Shown: positions 27,401 to 38,944, numbered from the stretch's first letter. The stretch is DNA of 64,000 nucleotides from Glossina fuscipes (GCF_014805625.2 NW_023998414.1:9217305-9281304), one strand, 5' to 3'. A program made the numbers and translations. The notes: generated by a model not told the origin, from the sequence alone.

Positions 27401-30400
27401 TGTACATCTGTTTTAATATCTTCACTTCTTTTAGATTCAAAAATGCGAGCATCTCTTTGTAAAAACCAATATCAAAGAGAAAATGCCGAAAAGACTATTA
27501 GCCCACCATTTTACAGAATTAAGTGCCTAAAGGGCCGTTGTTTAGGATAAATGCAGTTATCTTTATTTGTGCTTAAAGTGATGTGTGTGTTCGTATAAAT
27601 TCGTAGAGAAAAAACATAAATGTCCCGCGACAGTTAATTCATCGTTATTGAGAGTAAATGTGATCTTTGTTGTTGTCATACAAATGATTATCAAATATGA
27701 TTACTGTCCTGATTCCTGTGAGACTTAAAAGGAAATGTGTGTGACACATTTGCCCAGTAAAATATGCGTTTCTTAATTTTACATCACATTTGTCATAAGT
27801 CATATATTGCGATGATTACTATCTTAAAATATTACCAAAAATGTTGCACGACGAACATTTATGTTTGATAAATGTTCAAGCGCGAAAAAAAAACTGTTAG
27901 CAACATCCCATCGAATTTCACTAAGTAGTTATGCGATAGACTCAATAAATTTAAATTTTGTTAAGGAAACTAAGCTAAATAATTAAAAGAATATTAATAT
28001 AAGTGAATAAAATCATTTCTTTGCTTCAGATACACCTGGATGGGTGATGATCTGAAATACCCGGCGGTTTTGTCGCAACGTTACCCAAAAGCTGGATCCA
28101 CCAATCCTAATATCACCGTGAATGTAGTAAATCTTTCCGTCCTCAAGTATATATTTCCTACACAAATAAAATTGCCACCGGAACTGGCAAATGGTAGTTA
28201 CGTAGGTGCTCTTACCTGGGCTTCACCTATCGATCTGTCGGTCACTGTAACTAATCGTGCTCAAACTAAAGCCACTACTGTAGTGTGCAGAGCGCCCGAC
28301 TTTCATTGTAGCACAGTACACACAGAGGTAACCATCAACGACGGTTGGGTACTACCAGCCGAAAGACCCATCTTTTCCGTACTTCTCAGTCAACAACTGA
28401 GAAATCACAATATCGCTACAATTAATGCCACAAATGGTAAACCGGAAAACTTTCAAAATATAACAAATGGGCAGACAACGTATGAGATAAGTAACGGCGG
28501 TTATTTGTTAAAGCGTCTGCCCGTACGTGATGGCGAACATGGACACTTTCGTCATGTAGTCTTCATATCATCGCTGGATCGTAGACCGGTTCCTTTAACT
28601 ATGGGCCGTTTTGAAGTAACCGAAATTGTGGGATGGGATGAGGCGAATGAAATTGTTTATTTTATGGCTGCTCCTGAGAAGCGTCCTGGTGAAAGGCACC
28701 TCTACAAGATCAGCCTTAAATTGAATGTTACCAAAACGAATCGTACTTATATCACCTCATCACAGCCCACCTGCCTGACATGTGATAACTCACCGGCAAC
28801 GTATAGATTGCCTCATACCAGAGCACTGTATTACGGCTATGACGAGGATGATATTGAAGAGGGGGAACAGGTTTACGTGATACCACGCAATTGTCGATTC
28901 AATAATATTTACTTTAGTAAGAATTTCTCATATTATGTGCAAGAATGTCTCGGTCCCGAAACACCTAGCGTCTATTTAGTAGAAACACAAAATAATTTAA
29001 AAACTTTGATCTTAAATGCTGGGGATAATTTAAGACATCGCTTCCAGCAGTACGCCGTACCGCAAATACGAACATTTAGCGTCGAAATACGTCATGGCTT
29101 TCATGCACAAGTAAAATTATATTTACCCCCAGGAATGAAAGAAGATGAAGAGGTCGCATTCCCAATGATATTGCAAATGTAAGTTAAATAAACGATAAAT
29201 AGGAAATATGTTTATTTTATGCTGTCCTTTCAGTGATGCTGCACCTGGTTCACAACTAGTTAACGAGCGTTTCCATCTCAACTGGAATTGGTATTTATGT
29301 AGTCAACGCTCTTTCATTGTAGCACAAATTGATGGTCGTGGTAGCGGCTATCAAGGCGAACTTTTACGCACACAAATACATGGTAAATTGGGTAAGGTGG
29401 AAGTGGAAGACCAGTTAGCAGTACTAACGTAAGCGCTTTAATCTTTCTTTGCTAAAGCGAATACCGAAAGTAACATCCATTCATTTTGTAGCTACTTGCG
29501 CGACAATTTCAAATTTATAGATCCCTCGCGCATATGTGCTTACGGTTGGGGTTATGGCGGCTATGCCACGGCCATGACCCTTATCGATGACTCGCAACAG
29601 GTTTTACAATGCGGCGTAGCCGTCAATCCTATAGCATCGTTTGGTTATCACTGTAAGTTTATAATTCAAAAAAATCTTTTAAAACTACAAACAAAGTAAA
29701 AGAGACATATACAAACTTTATTTTTCTGAGCGTAGATCTGTCTCACCCGAATCTTGTTGGAATTCTCACCATCACTGAATTGAAGTTGATCGCTCGTTTG
29801 TTCATTTTTAAACCCTTCGCACCCGAACCATTTTTTAGTGTGGGTATTCAGCTACTCGCCAGTAGTTTTAATAATCCTACACCAAATAAAAAAATTTACA
29901 ACACATGCACAATTTAATGTGCAATATTATCAAAAATAGTAATGGCGCCTCTCGGGCGCCGTTCGGGTGCAAAGGTTTAATTCGACAAAAACCCCGATAT
30001 GGTTCGATCGCAAACTCACGTTCAATTTATGAAAATAAATAAAACAACTTTCGAGCATTTTCAATATATTTTCACTAACTTACGATGCAGATAACATATA
30101 TATATATATCGATAGGAAACCTTAAAATAATATTTGGTAGAGTCATCATTGGACCTCATCGCGTAAGGAATAAACTCAACGATATCGAAGAATTACCACA
30201 AACATTTTTCAAGTCCCCTTCGGAGACCTCATAATGGACATATCTTCTTAATTCTCGCAAGTCATAGAACTGACTTACTCACGTCAGTCTGCTTTCCCAT
30301 TATGTCTACTAAACTTTTAAAATCGCAAGTTTCTGACATTTTTCGTCATCGTATTCAAAGCACAGGTTCGATAAATACTTTCATTAAGTCTTGGAAAAAA

Positions 30401-30999
30401 GTTTACCTTGCAATTAATGTATGAACGAATCGCTAAATTTAAAATATTAATTCGACATAAAACGCTCTGATAATTGCCTGGATTACTTTTTAGTGTTATT
30501 CCACTTTAAATCAGAAGAAAAGTCATCTAAACTTTATTAATCTTTTTGATAGAATGTGCTTGATCGTTTTCTTATTACTCGGCAGATTCCTTTTTCACTG
30601 AACGATATATACCCCTTAAAGGCGATTATGTCCATGCTTTGCAAGATGCCGATCTGACAATGCGTGCTGGTAACATTAAAGGCAGAAATTTAATGTTAAT
30701 ACACGGTACCGCCGATACTTTGATACACCAAGAGCATACATTAATGCTGGTGAGAGCTTTGGTGGATCAAGAGGTGAAATTTCGCCATCAGGTAAAATTA
30801 ACATATAGCAGATATGATTGTTTTATCATAATTGATATTCCATTTAAAATTATAACAGGTCTATCCCGATGAGGATCATTATATGACAAAATCACTATCG
30901 CATGTCTACCAAACGATGGAATGGTATTTTGATGATTGCTTCGGACCCAGCGATGATAGCGAATGGGATCCAACTGGACTGTTTGTGTTCAAACAATAA
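21867..30999 (+). CDS. Dpp10: Inactive dipeptidyl peptidase 10-like protein (DPP6/DPP10 family), 3' eleven exons
   Basis: Exons read as 21867-21981, 22050-22148, 23515-23609, 23794-23879, 26756-27177, 27245-27395, 28030-29178, 29234-29428, 29492-29652, 30586-30791 and 30859-30999. All have GT-AG borders and join in one frame (2,820 nt, 939 residues plus TAA). The first exon seen starts in phase 0 with no Met, so the cytoplasmic N-terminus lies upstream and was not found. Residues ~15-36 form a single transmembrane helix after RNWRGIF (type II topology). An eight-bladed-propeller-type region follows, with YPKAG..NP, many N-x-S/T sites and Cys residues, then an alpha/beta-hydrolase domain. The nucleophile elbow reads G-W-G-Y-G-G: Gly791 (codon 29550-29552) stands where active DPP4 has Ser. 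The Asp (HGTAD, 868) and His (DEDH, 900) of the triad remain. This is the pattern of DPP10/DPP6, which in mammals are non-enzymatic Kv4 channel partners. A role as a channel auxiliary subunit here is inference. Confidence 0.93.
22860..23220 (-). mobile_element. Mariner transposase C-terminal relic inside a Dpp10-like intron
   Basis: Minus strand, from 23,220 down: G-L-F-R-S-N-E-T-I-M-K-E-C, then S-F-D-F-H-L-F-G-P-M-A-H-G-L, then D-I-G-N-W-F-D-S-W-I-A-S-R-D. After a frame change come F-F-R-D-G-I-R-M-L-P-E-R-W and A-S-D-G-H-Y-F-E, ending in TAA (22860-22862). This is the standard carboxy end of an irritans/mauritiana-like mariner. The part carrying the second catalytic Asp is deleted. It lies antisense to the host gene. 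Confidence 0.8.
23331..23385. repeat. (TG)n microsatellite, imperfect
   Basis: GTGTGTG units broken by GAG and TAT, inside a Dpp10-like intron, 3' of the mariner relic. Confidence 0.8.
24815..25075 (+). repeat. Dispersed repeat family B copy in a Dpp10-like intron
   Basis: Runs from GTAGTGGGACACGATCCACC through TTCAAGATAAGGGC and GTGGGAAGTGGTCGAAAAA to GGGCGTTACATACATCCATG and CTATACTAGCCTTGCA. The middle, with the GACGGACG run, is missing. Confidence 0.55.
25516..25734 (-). other. Unassigned open frame in a GC-richer intronic block
   Basis: A minus-strand frame of 72 codons, without ATG, between two stops. It has ordinary protein-like composition: E-I-R-N-I-I-R-S-R-I-S at the start, then S-L-K-E-L-M-P-T-E-H-L-N, and H-L-A-V-K-L-N-K-P near the end. 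A second minus frame, open over ~25,750-25,950, precedes it in the same direction (S-S-C-P-N-N-S-G-R-S). Together they suggest the decayed N-terminal part of a retroelement or a captured gene. I cannot name the family. Confidence 0.3.
26862..27089 (+). other. Low-complexity Ser/Thr/Ala/Gln-rich insertion inside the Dpp10-like propeller
   Basis: About 76 residues (partial-protein positions ~168-243) within the fifth exon are rich in S, T, A, Q and N. They sit between the conserved propeller stretches ending LWAPYHNQ and resuming QAIAFVYENDIYYKP. From family knowledge, vertebrate DPP proteins join these two stretches almost directly (a W-P-x-G-type turn). The frame stays open and the exon is spliced normally, so this is probably a surface loop between propeller blades that grew in flies, not an intron. 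Confidence 0.7.
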
Positions 31000-31089
31000 T
31001 TATTAAGGTTTAGCAAAGTTTTCTTTTTTTTTTTTTGGTTATAATCTAGTAAAAGAAATAGTTTAGGATAATTTTACTATAGAAAATCA

Positions 31090-31095
31090 AATAAA
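31090..31095 (+). terminator. Likely polyadenylation signal of the Dpp10-like gene
   Basis: AATAAA lies 91 bp after the TAA stop, in an AT-rich 3' UTR. Further AATAAA hexamers at 31313-31318 and 31486-31491 could serve longer 3' ends. Confidence 0.45.
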
Positions 31096-31494
31096 AAAAA
31101 TTATAACAATTAAAAAAAAAATGGTTGGCGAAAGTGAGGAAACAAACAATGAATTTAATAATTAATAGATATAATTATTTTAAATTTTGTGCGAGCTTTT
31201 AATTTGTTGCGTTTTTTTTTCTTTTCAAAAATTTTTTATATATTTAAGATTAATCGCAATAATGATGAAAACAGTTATGTGTTAATACTAATAATGATAT
31301 TTAACGATTAATAATAAATTTTTTGTTACGATTGTCATATATACATATATATTTGTTAATGTGTATGAATGTCTATGTGCATGTATAATTATTATTAAAT
31401 AATATTTATTGTGTAATGTATTTTTTATTTCATCCCTGATTAAATTATATCCATAATTATTAAAAAAAATTCAAAAAATTCAAAAAATAAATAT

Positions 31495-32620
31495 TTCCTT
31501 GATCAGCGTGAATAGCGAAATTGATTAAGTCATGTCCGTCCGTCTATAATTGCAATAAAAATATCAAAATTTGTGATCTTCGCTTTGAGTTGGTTAGTTT
31601 ACAACAAGTCAAATAGACGAGTGTAGATGTTATATTGATTATAAGGAATAGAAATACGCTTCGATGACTTTATTTCATGATAAGGATTTTAATATTCTAT
31701 CTATAAATCATCGAAGTTGATCCTAAACCTAACTTCTTTACCTTAGTGAGAGAGATAAGATATCGATTCATGACTTCCTTAACACGCTCCCTATCTTTTC
31801 CCGTAGTCCTGTTTGCGCAACAGCCTCATATTAAATTACTTCGTCCGATCTCCGCGGCTATTTCATACAAACTTCGCCAATCTTTGCAAATTGTCGAATA
31901 TATTTCATTGAATGCTTAGTTGTTCTTGTGTCTGTCTGTTTTCTTTGGACGAATTAAAGTATCTGATTATTCGAAAAGTAATAACGTCTTCGTTAATTTT
32001 TCCACCACTCTCCCTATATAAAAATAGTATCATTTTCAGAATTTCCCGGAAAACTTCGCTTAGGCAATTTTTCGAATCCCCTTTCTTATGAACACAGCAC
32101 CTCTTTATGGTAAAAATGCCAAATTTTCAATACGTCTTGATGAAATTTCGTTTATAACAACAATTTGACATAAAAATTAACTTTGCCAAATTTGGACCAA
32201 GTAAAGCTATTTTTTGGATTTTAATCTATATAAGGGGAATAAATCTCTCTACCAAAAACAACTAATTTTTTATATTTTACGATGCGAATTGGTCCTTAGT
32301 AAGCTAACCATAGAAAATTTAGATCACATAGGCCAAATATAGGGGTGCTCATGAAAGTAAACCCCTGCTATAGCGACAAAGTTTAATCTAATCTAAAAAA
32401 TAAAATCTTTGACAAGTAAATTAAGTTTGCTAAATTTGGACCAAGCCACTTGACAATGTGACTACCGTCCAACACGTGGGGATTTTATGAAAAGTATGCC
32501 TTTACATGAAAATAATATGTAACTTTTGGTGTATTGTTACGAAAATGAGTGATTAACAGTGTCGGGCGAAACGATATAGGGTATCTAAGAGTCGGCCTTG
32601 GTCGACTAGAAGGTTCTGTC
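31495..32620. repeat. Dispersed repeat tract (family A-like, long)
   Basis: Begins CTTGATCAGCGTGAATAGCG and ATGTCCGTCCGTC, then carries repeated TTTGCCAAATTTGGACCAAG segments at ~32180 and ~32430 that resemble the tract at 3.98-4.17 kb. No coding frame. Confidence 0.4.
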
Positions 32621-35396
32621 TAGTTTTTCTTTTTCTTTTTGTTTTTTTTTTTTTTTTTTTTTTTGGTAATTAATTAGATTTAAATGCGACTTTTAAGTGC
32701 GGTATGTAAATTAATTGACTGAATGTTTATCATATTTAAGAGGTTTTCTTTCTCTGGATTTTTATATTTAATTAAATTATATAAATTAATGTATAAATAA
32801 ATTTGTTAATAATTATTTCCTATTGAATTATTCAATTAATGCAATTTATAATTCATTATTATATCGAATATATAAATGATAATATTAGCGTAATTTTTTT
32901 GTAAAACGAAACTTATGTGAAAACAAATACTTAAGTGATTGCTAGAATAAAGCGAATTTTATTTTTTTCATTTTTTTTTTTTCATTTTTTGTTTTTACAA
33001 AAAAAAAAAACAAGAATAGTGTTATTCCAGGTGGATTGAAATGATTTTATTAGTAATATTATAGTACATATGTTGGCATACGTACATACTCATTACGGGA
33101 GATGGATTCTTTCAAATAATCGTAAATTAATGTTTCATTTTTGCTTTTTGCTATTATTTCTGACTTACGTATTTTAATTTATTAGCGGCTTTTCTGATTC
33201 CAATACAAGTTGATCGTGGTCGTTTGAAAAACATTCGGTACATAATCCAATATACATCTCTCATCTACCTATTGATTTATGCATGATTACAACTAATTAA
33301 TTAAACTTATTAACTCCTTCTTTTTTTCCTTTTTTTTTTTCATTCATTTGAATTGATTTTTAAGCAAAATTCCTTAAAATTTTCAACTTAAAACGAGAAA
33401 GCTTTAAATGTGTATAATTATGCGATTTGTGTTAACTTTGCTTATAAAAATGCAATTACAAATTAAAAAAGAAATATTAATAATGATAACAAAAGAATAC
33501 TGAAATAAATAAAAGCAAAGTAAAAAAAAAAAAAAAAAATCATTAAAAAGCATAACATTTGTAATAGATTTCTTAAATTATTTTGAAGACTGACCCTTTA
33601 AGTTACCCATCACAGCGAGGTACTTAACACATATCTCATATATATTTTTACTTTTGTGAAGATTGATTTAGCAGCTACATATCGATCCACGTAGGGTCCA
33701 GTATTTACATTAGTTTTGTGAGTCGGTTAGATGTCAAGAGTTTGTCCTATTCAACGTAAAATCCACATCCAGTATTGTTGCGAAAAGAAATACGACTGCT
33801 GAAAAAACGACAGTTTTTAAAATATTAAAATCAGGGATGTAATCTCTAAGCTGAAAACTAGTTTTCGTCTTCATTTTTAGCTATTTGGCAAAAACAGCTG
33901 AATTCGAAGTATTTAGTAAAGTGAAAATAGTCCGCCAAGAATAGTCGCAGTTTTTGAATCGAATTATGACAACTTTCAGAGACATTATGCAACTGCAAAT
34001 TTTTGACATGCCTTGAACGACGCTAGTACCTATGTGAAATGCCTAATTTCATTAGTTCCAAGATCTATACCTTCTTATAAATTCTTAAACCTAATATCCT
34101 CATTATCGAGACGAACGTTCACAAACTCTCGTTGATATTTCTTCACCGCACTTTCCTTGCAACCCTTCCCGATGACCGCATGGTCAGGAAGCATCCTCTG
34201 AGTGGCTGGTCATAAAAACAAAAAATCTTATAACAAATTTCAGAGCAGCATGTATAACTTGTATGTTATAGGTTTAAGTAATCGGATTATAACAACTTTC
34301 TTATAACTTCTACAACCTCTTGTAAGTTATCGACACATAATATATACATCTTATGACTTCTTATAACTTTTTAAAAAGTTGATAAAATGTCTCTGAAACT
34401 TGGGATAAATTATAAACGTCACTTACGTTTGAGGTATTTTGAAGGATAAATCCCGATCATAGCAATGAGATAAGGTGTGTCTGATAGGTTCTACCATCCG
34501 AAAAGTTCATAATACATAAACTCTTTAAAAAATTTTTATAAGATTCTTTTTATATTGTAACTTTTCGGCAATTGTATACATATTTAATGTTTCCCTACAT
34601 TATATAATAAGTAGTAACAATGAATTTTCTTTTAATTCTTTATACCGTCAAGTATGCTTTCATTTTTTATTTATATTTGCATTCCCTAGTTTCGTTTAGC
34701 TTTTTCTAATCGTTTCGTCGTTCCATCAATACCGTGAGCAATTACGCCAATCAGCGCACGGTGGGCTAATAAATTTTTCATTTGTAAAAATACGGCCACC
34801 ATATAGATAAACGTAAAATAACCTAAAAAACTCGTACAATTTTTTCATGTTTTTGTCTATAACTTCCCATCCTGTGAAAAACTGGTACCCAATATTCGCG
34901 AGAACCACCTGCAAGTTTCGTGCAAAAATGGTCCCGATTGATTTAGTAATACATCCTCCATTAACGATTAAATAGGTGAGCTAGCATGTATATATCATCT
35001 TACGCCCATTGATTTATTTTTGACACTATCTGCTAATATCTGATTTTCGCATTCCAATAACGCCTTCCGTATTTAAATACCTTGCCGCGGTTGTATAGTG
35101 AATAATATGTTGTTCGCTTATGTTGTTGGGGGCCTCACTTCCCTAATCTATGTGATTTTGCGAGTGGATGACAGGCTGTTAACTAGGGTCTGTAAAGGTT
35201 TTAAATAAATCTTAAAGAGTGGTAAAACTGTTTAGGCGTCGTATGGTTTTACATGATTTAAACTTAGGGGACGGATATATTGTAGAATGCTACCACAATG
35301 GTACAAAGTTCTGAATAGTATTAATCTCGTTTGTGGAATCTCTTGTATATGACTAGGGAGCCAAACTGCATATGTCAAACTGTACTGCAAACTTCG
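32621..35396. other. Gene-free AT-rich DNA
   Basis: Poly-T and poly-A tracts (32640, 32970, 33520), a 16-bp palindrome AACTTTTTAAAAAGTT at 34365-34380, and repeated CTTATAACTTCT segments at 34,290-34,370. A minus frame at 34726-34914 is not recognisable. Confidence 0.5.
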
Positions 35397-35703
35397 TTGC
35401 ACCTAGCTGCTATTGCCCTGCACCTAGCGACTGCGCTCCACTTAGCTGCTGTTCTGCATCCAGCGACTGCGCTGCACCTAGCTGCTGTGCTGTACAAAGC
35501 GACTGCGCTGCAACTGGCAACTGAATTGCACCTAGTTGTTGTGCCGCATCCAGCGACTGAGCTGCACCTAGCTGCTGTGCTGCATTCATTAACTGCGTTG
35601 CATTTAACGACTGTGCTGCACTTGACTACTGCGCTGCACCTAGTTGCTGTGCTACACTCAGTGACTGCGCTGCATCTGGCGACTGCGGTTCATCTAGTAA
35701 CTA
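35397..35703 (+). repeat. 18-bp tandem repeat coding L-H-L-A-x-A-type units
   Basis: About 17 units of 18 bp alternate in a 36-bp higher-order pattern around CTGCACCTAGCTGCTGTG and CTGCATCCAGCGACTGCG. In one plus frame the array is open and reads hexapeptides such as L-H-L-A-A-V and L-H-P-A-T-A. The surrounding open frame (35331-35789) has no other protein-like part, so I treat the openness as a product of the unit length being a multiple of 3. Confidence 0.8.
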
Positions 35704-36530
35704 ATATATATATACGACTAATTAAATATATTTGTATAGCTCTAAGTGTAAACTTTAATTTTTTAATGCAAACTATACTGGCGTGTTAGATGTAGATGCT
35801 TTACTACATTGAACTGGCCCTTGAAGGACTTATGTATTGTATTCTCCATATAAATAAATAAATAATTAAACATTTTATTTCACAAATTTTCACTCTTACT
35901 AAAATGTAGTCGTGGCTAAATCGATACTATATTTCATATCATTTCACATAATATTTTCGCATATCTTAGAAGTCTGTGGCCCTCGGGTAACAACGGATTC
36001 TAACGTCGATCATCACTAAGGTCTTTAGGTACTACAAAGCAATTTGAATTAATATAAACACTAAAATGTATACAGTGGCGCATATGCTCTAAAAAACACC
36101 CCCATGCCCCATGCCTCGTAACGATTCAATCGAATGTAGAGAGTGGAAGACTGCGCTTTATTTCTGAACCATTTGGCAATTTTTTGCCAAATTATGTCTT
36201 TCTCCGGGTATTTCATTTCATATGTTTGCTATCGTAGCAATCGATCTCTCAAGAGCGAGACAACCGTTATATTACAGTACAGAAGAGCCCTCTTGTCTCT
36301 GTCTAATAACTTTTGACTGCTGACATTAACAAAACACTAAACAAATGTCTAGTCTTATGGTGTATAGAGTCTTCGATGCGATGATCAGGCAACACTAACG
36401 AAATATTTCAGCCTTAAATACAGAATATTTAGAAGTGTGTGAAGTGTAAATAGTTTGATAACAAGAAATTCAATGGTTGATTTATATTACTAAGAAGTAT
36501 TTATTTTAGATCGTGTCAAAGAGAAAAAAA
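35704..36530. other. Gene-free DNA up to the scaffold gap
   Basis: No match to the first SDR exon could be read here, which is why the paralogue upstream of the gap is called incomplete. Confidence 0.55.
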
Positions 36531-36540
36531 NNNNNNNNNN
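36531..36540. other. Scaffold gap (10 N)
   Basis: Ten N bases interrupt the SDR paralogue directly before its last exon. The flanking A-run on the left and coding sequence on the right share no continuity. Confidence 0.98.
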
Positions 36541-36702
36541 TTGGTCGAAACTGAATTAATAGGCGAACAGGTGAAACGCTTGGCCAAAGATCGCATTCTA
36601 AGTCCTCATGATATCTCGAACGCTATAATGTATGCGTTGTCAACGCCACCCCACGTTCAAATACATGATATGATCATAAAACCTTTAGGAGATATGTTTT
36701 AA
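36541..36702 (+). pseudogene. 3' exon of a second SDR copy, cut by a scaffold gap
   Basis: Immediately after the 10-N gap an open frame of 53 codons runs to TAA (36700-36702). It reads L-V-E-T-E-L-I at the start and I-I-K-P-L-G-D-M-F at the end. It aligns end to end with the second exon of the intact SDR gene 1.4 kb downstream (G-L-V-D-T-E-M-I and I-M-I-R-P-L-G-E-M-L), with many substitutions but no stop. The catalytic exon is not found in the sequence upstream of the gap. The gap length of exactly 10 suggests a placeholder of unknown true size, so this may be a complete tandem paralogue missing from the assembly, or a truncated pseudogene. Typed as pseudogene only because it is incomplete here. 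Confidence 0.8.
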
Positions 36703-36779
36703 TTATATAGTAAAAGGTTTAACAAATTGTGAAAAGTTATTAACAATTCATATAAACGTTATTATTCTAATTGTCGAAA

Positions 36780-37780
36780 ATATAGTTTCCATCCAAAAGA
36801 AAACATTAACTGAAGAAAGCGCCGTAAAGTTGAATGTTTCTCTATTTTCTTGCAGCTGGATATAATTTATCAAACATGACAGAGTGTAATAAACGACGGG
36901 GTCTTGCGTAATTCGTGGTTTCACACAAAATATGAAAGAATCAAATATAGTTTTCATAACCAAGCTATTGTTGTTTATCATCTATCTCTAAATTTGAATT
37001 TCTATTAGTCAATGAATAGGGAATTTTAACCTTATGAGTAATGAAGCTAACATGGCATTTAAATTTTAGCTTGGAGTCCAATGTTACGCCTTAATACTTG
37101 ACTTAAAAATTGCAAGGAATGTCGTTATCAGCAAATCTCAGTGAAACGCAGTTTAGGTTTGCGAATAAACAAGACTGCTTTGGTTGTCGGTCCGTTAAGT
37201 AAAATTTTCTAATTTTCTGGTGCTCATGAATTGTTACGCGGCGTCAATATGTCGCAACGACGAATAATAGAACTAAGAATCGCAGAGTCATCAGTATAAA
37301 TGGACCATAGCGTTGTGGAATATATGCAATACAAATATTATATAGTGTAGGTGAAAGCCGCGATCTTTGCATTTGTTACAATGCAATTGAGCACTAAAAG
37401 GGGCCCAAATAGCTATTCAAGTTACTGCTCTTCAAAAGTTTTGTATGACTTTAACACTTTCAATACGAAAATTTTTTCGGTAGTTTTTTCAAATTTCAAC
37501 TGGGTTTTAACAAAATGATGAATTCTGGCAAGCGGCTGTATAGTGCTATGTCCTTTTCGCAATCCAGTCAGTTGCGAAAGAAGAGATTCGTACTTACCAC
37601 TCGAAAAAATGCGCTCTTCTTCAATAATCTATTCGTATATTTTAGTAATTGTCCAAAGCAAACTTAACGATCTACATGATGAAGGACAGTTTGCAGTGTT
37701 ATTTTGCCTAACGATTACCTTTAAAGATTTCCATATTCGCGCGAAAACTTTTTCATCAAGTGTAAAAAAAATATATAAAT
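36780..37780 (-). mobile_element. Jockey-like non-LTR retrotransposon relic (reverse transcriptase)
   Basis: Read on the minus strand in shifting frames, this block gives, in order, the landmarks of a jockey-type reverse transcriptase. S-S-C-R-S-L-S-L-L lies near 37,680. L-T-G-L-R-K-G-H-S-T-I-Q lies near 37,550. T-D-D-S-A-I-L-S-S, corresponding to the catalytic Y-A-D-D-T-A box, lies near 37,280. V-T-L-D-S-K-L-K-F-K-C-H-V lies near 37,090. A K-T-I-F-D-S-F region lies at 36,900-36,960. Several stops and frameshifts, and loss of the part between the R-K-G-H-S and A-D-D boxes, show it is long dead. No endonuclease domain, ORF1 or poly-A tail was found. It sits between the two SDR copies. Confidence 0.75.
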
Positions 37781-38006
37781 TTTTCGATCTAATAAACTGA
37801 AGTAATGCACTTTTTCAGATCGTGATATATTTAACATTTTTTTTTAATACGATTTGTATTTACAGATACAAACATCAATGGCATAATTATAAATCGTCAA
37901 ACTTAATGGACATTAATTGTTTTATAATATGTTACTTTCTAATGCATTTTTATTTTTTTTTTTTTATTCTATTTTTTTTATGGAGAGTAAGTGTTGACGG
38001 TTAAAG

Positions 38007-38014
38007 TATATAAA
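38007..38014 (+). promoter_or_regulatory. TATA box candidate of the SDR gene
   Basis: TATATAAA lies 50 bp before the chosen ATG. Initiation about 30 bp downstream would give a short 5' leader of roughly 27 nt and would leave the upstream ATG at 38040 too close to the cap to be used. Position is the only support. Confidence 0.45.
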
Positions 38015-38063
38015 CAAAGTTAATAGTATAAAGCATTTAGTGGTTATTGAAAAAATTGTTAAT

Positions 38064-38879
38064 ATGGAACGTTGGCTTAATAAGGTGGCCGTTGTGACCG
38101 GTGCTAGTTCGGGTATTGGAGCAGCTACAACCAAAAATTTAATAGAAGCCGGATTTCAAGTGATCGGTTTGGCAAGGCGTATAGACCGTTTGAATGAACT
38201 GAAATCGCAGTTGCCATTTGATAAACGCCAGCAATTGACCGTTAGCCACTGTGATGTCAGCTGTACAGCATCGGTAGATGGAGCATTTAATGAAATTCTT
38301 CAAAAATTTGGCGGTATTGATGTATTGATTAACAATGCTGGCTGTTTAATGGGCGGACAGTTATGTACCATGGATATCCAAGATCTGGAGAAAATTCTGC
38401 AAACCAATGTAATGGGTGTAGTTCGCTGTACTCAAATCGCTTTCAAGTCCATGAAAGAACGTGACGTGAATGGCCATATTATTATGATGAATAGTATCAA
38501 TGGTCATAAGGTGTTAACCGCTCTCCCTAAACTGCCAATGACAAATATGTATACACCGGCAAAATATGCATTAACAGCGATTACGGATATTTATAGGCAA
38601 GAATTTGCTGCGTTGAAAACCAAAATTAAAATAACCGTAAGGGAAAGATTATAATTTATTTTATCGAAATATTTCTTTATAGTGTTTTGTATAAACTTTT
38701 AGAGTATTAGTCCGGGTTTAGTGGATACGGAGATGATACATGAAAAAGTTAGGCAAAAGCATGCTTATTGTATGTTAGATCCTGACGATGTTGCTCATGC
38801 TATATTATATGCTCTATCAACGCCAATGGATGTACAAGTTCATGAAATTATGATTAGGCCTTTGGGAGAAATGCTTTGA
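38064..38879 (+). CDS. Short-chain dehydrogenase/reductase, farnesol dehydrogenase / DHRS11-like
   Basis: Two exons, 38064-38636 and 38703-38879, are separated by a 66-bp GT-AG intron in phase 0 and encode 249 residues, the usual length for this classical SDR group. Visible motifs: cofactor-binding T-G-A-S-S-G-I-G at residues 12-19, Arg pair 38-39 (suggesting NADP(H)), C-D-V at 63-65, N-N-A-G at 90-93, catalytic Ser144, and Y-x-x-x-K as Tyr163/Lys167, followed by S-P-G at 194-196. The start at 38064 (MERW) matches the family N-terminus. An in-frame ATG at 38040 is less likely because it sits about where a TATA-driven transcript would begin. The likely reaction is NADP-dependent oxidation or reduction of an alcohol such as farnesol; the substrate is inferred from insect relatives only. 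No signal peptide is visible, so a cytosolic enzyme is expected. Confidence 0.92.
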
Positions 38880-38944
38880 AACAAATTAGGCTAAATGAAT
38901 GTGACAGAATTATTTACCAATAACTAGTTTGACATTTAAATGAA

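Noticed and set aside
35331..35789. 152-codon ORF as a real gene
   Set aside because: Almost all of it is the 18-bp tandem array. The flanks are not protein-like, so only the repeat is annotated.
38040..38063. Upstream in-frame ATG as the SDR start
   Set aside because: It would add eight residues not typical of the family and lies at the expected transcription start below the TATA box.
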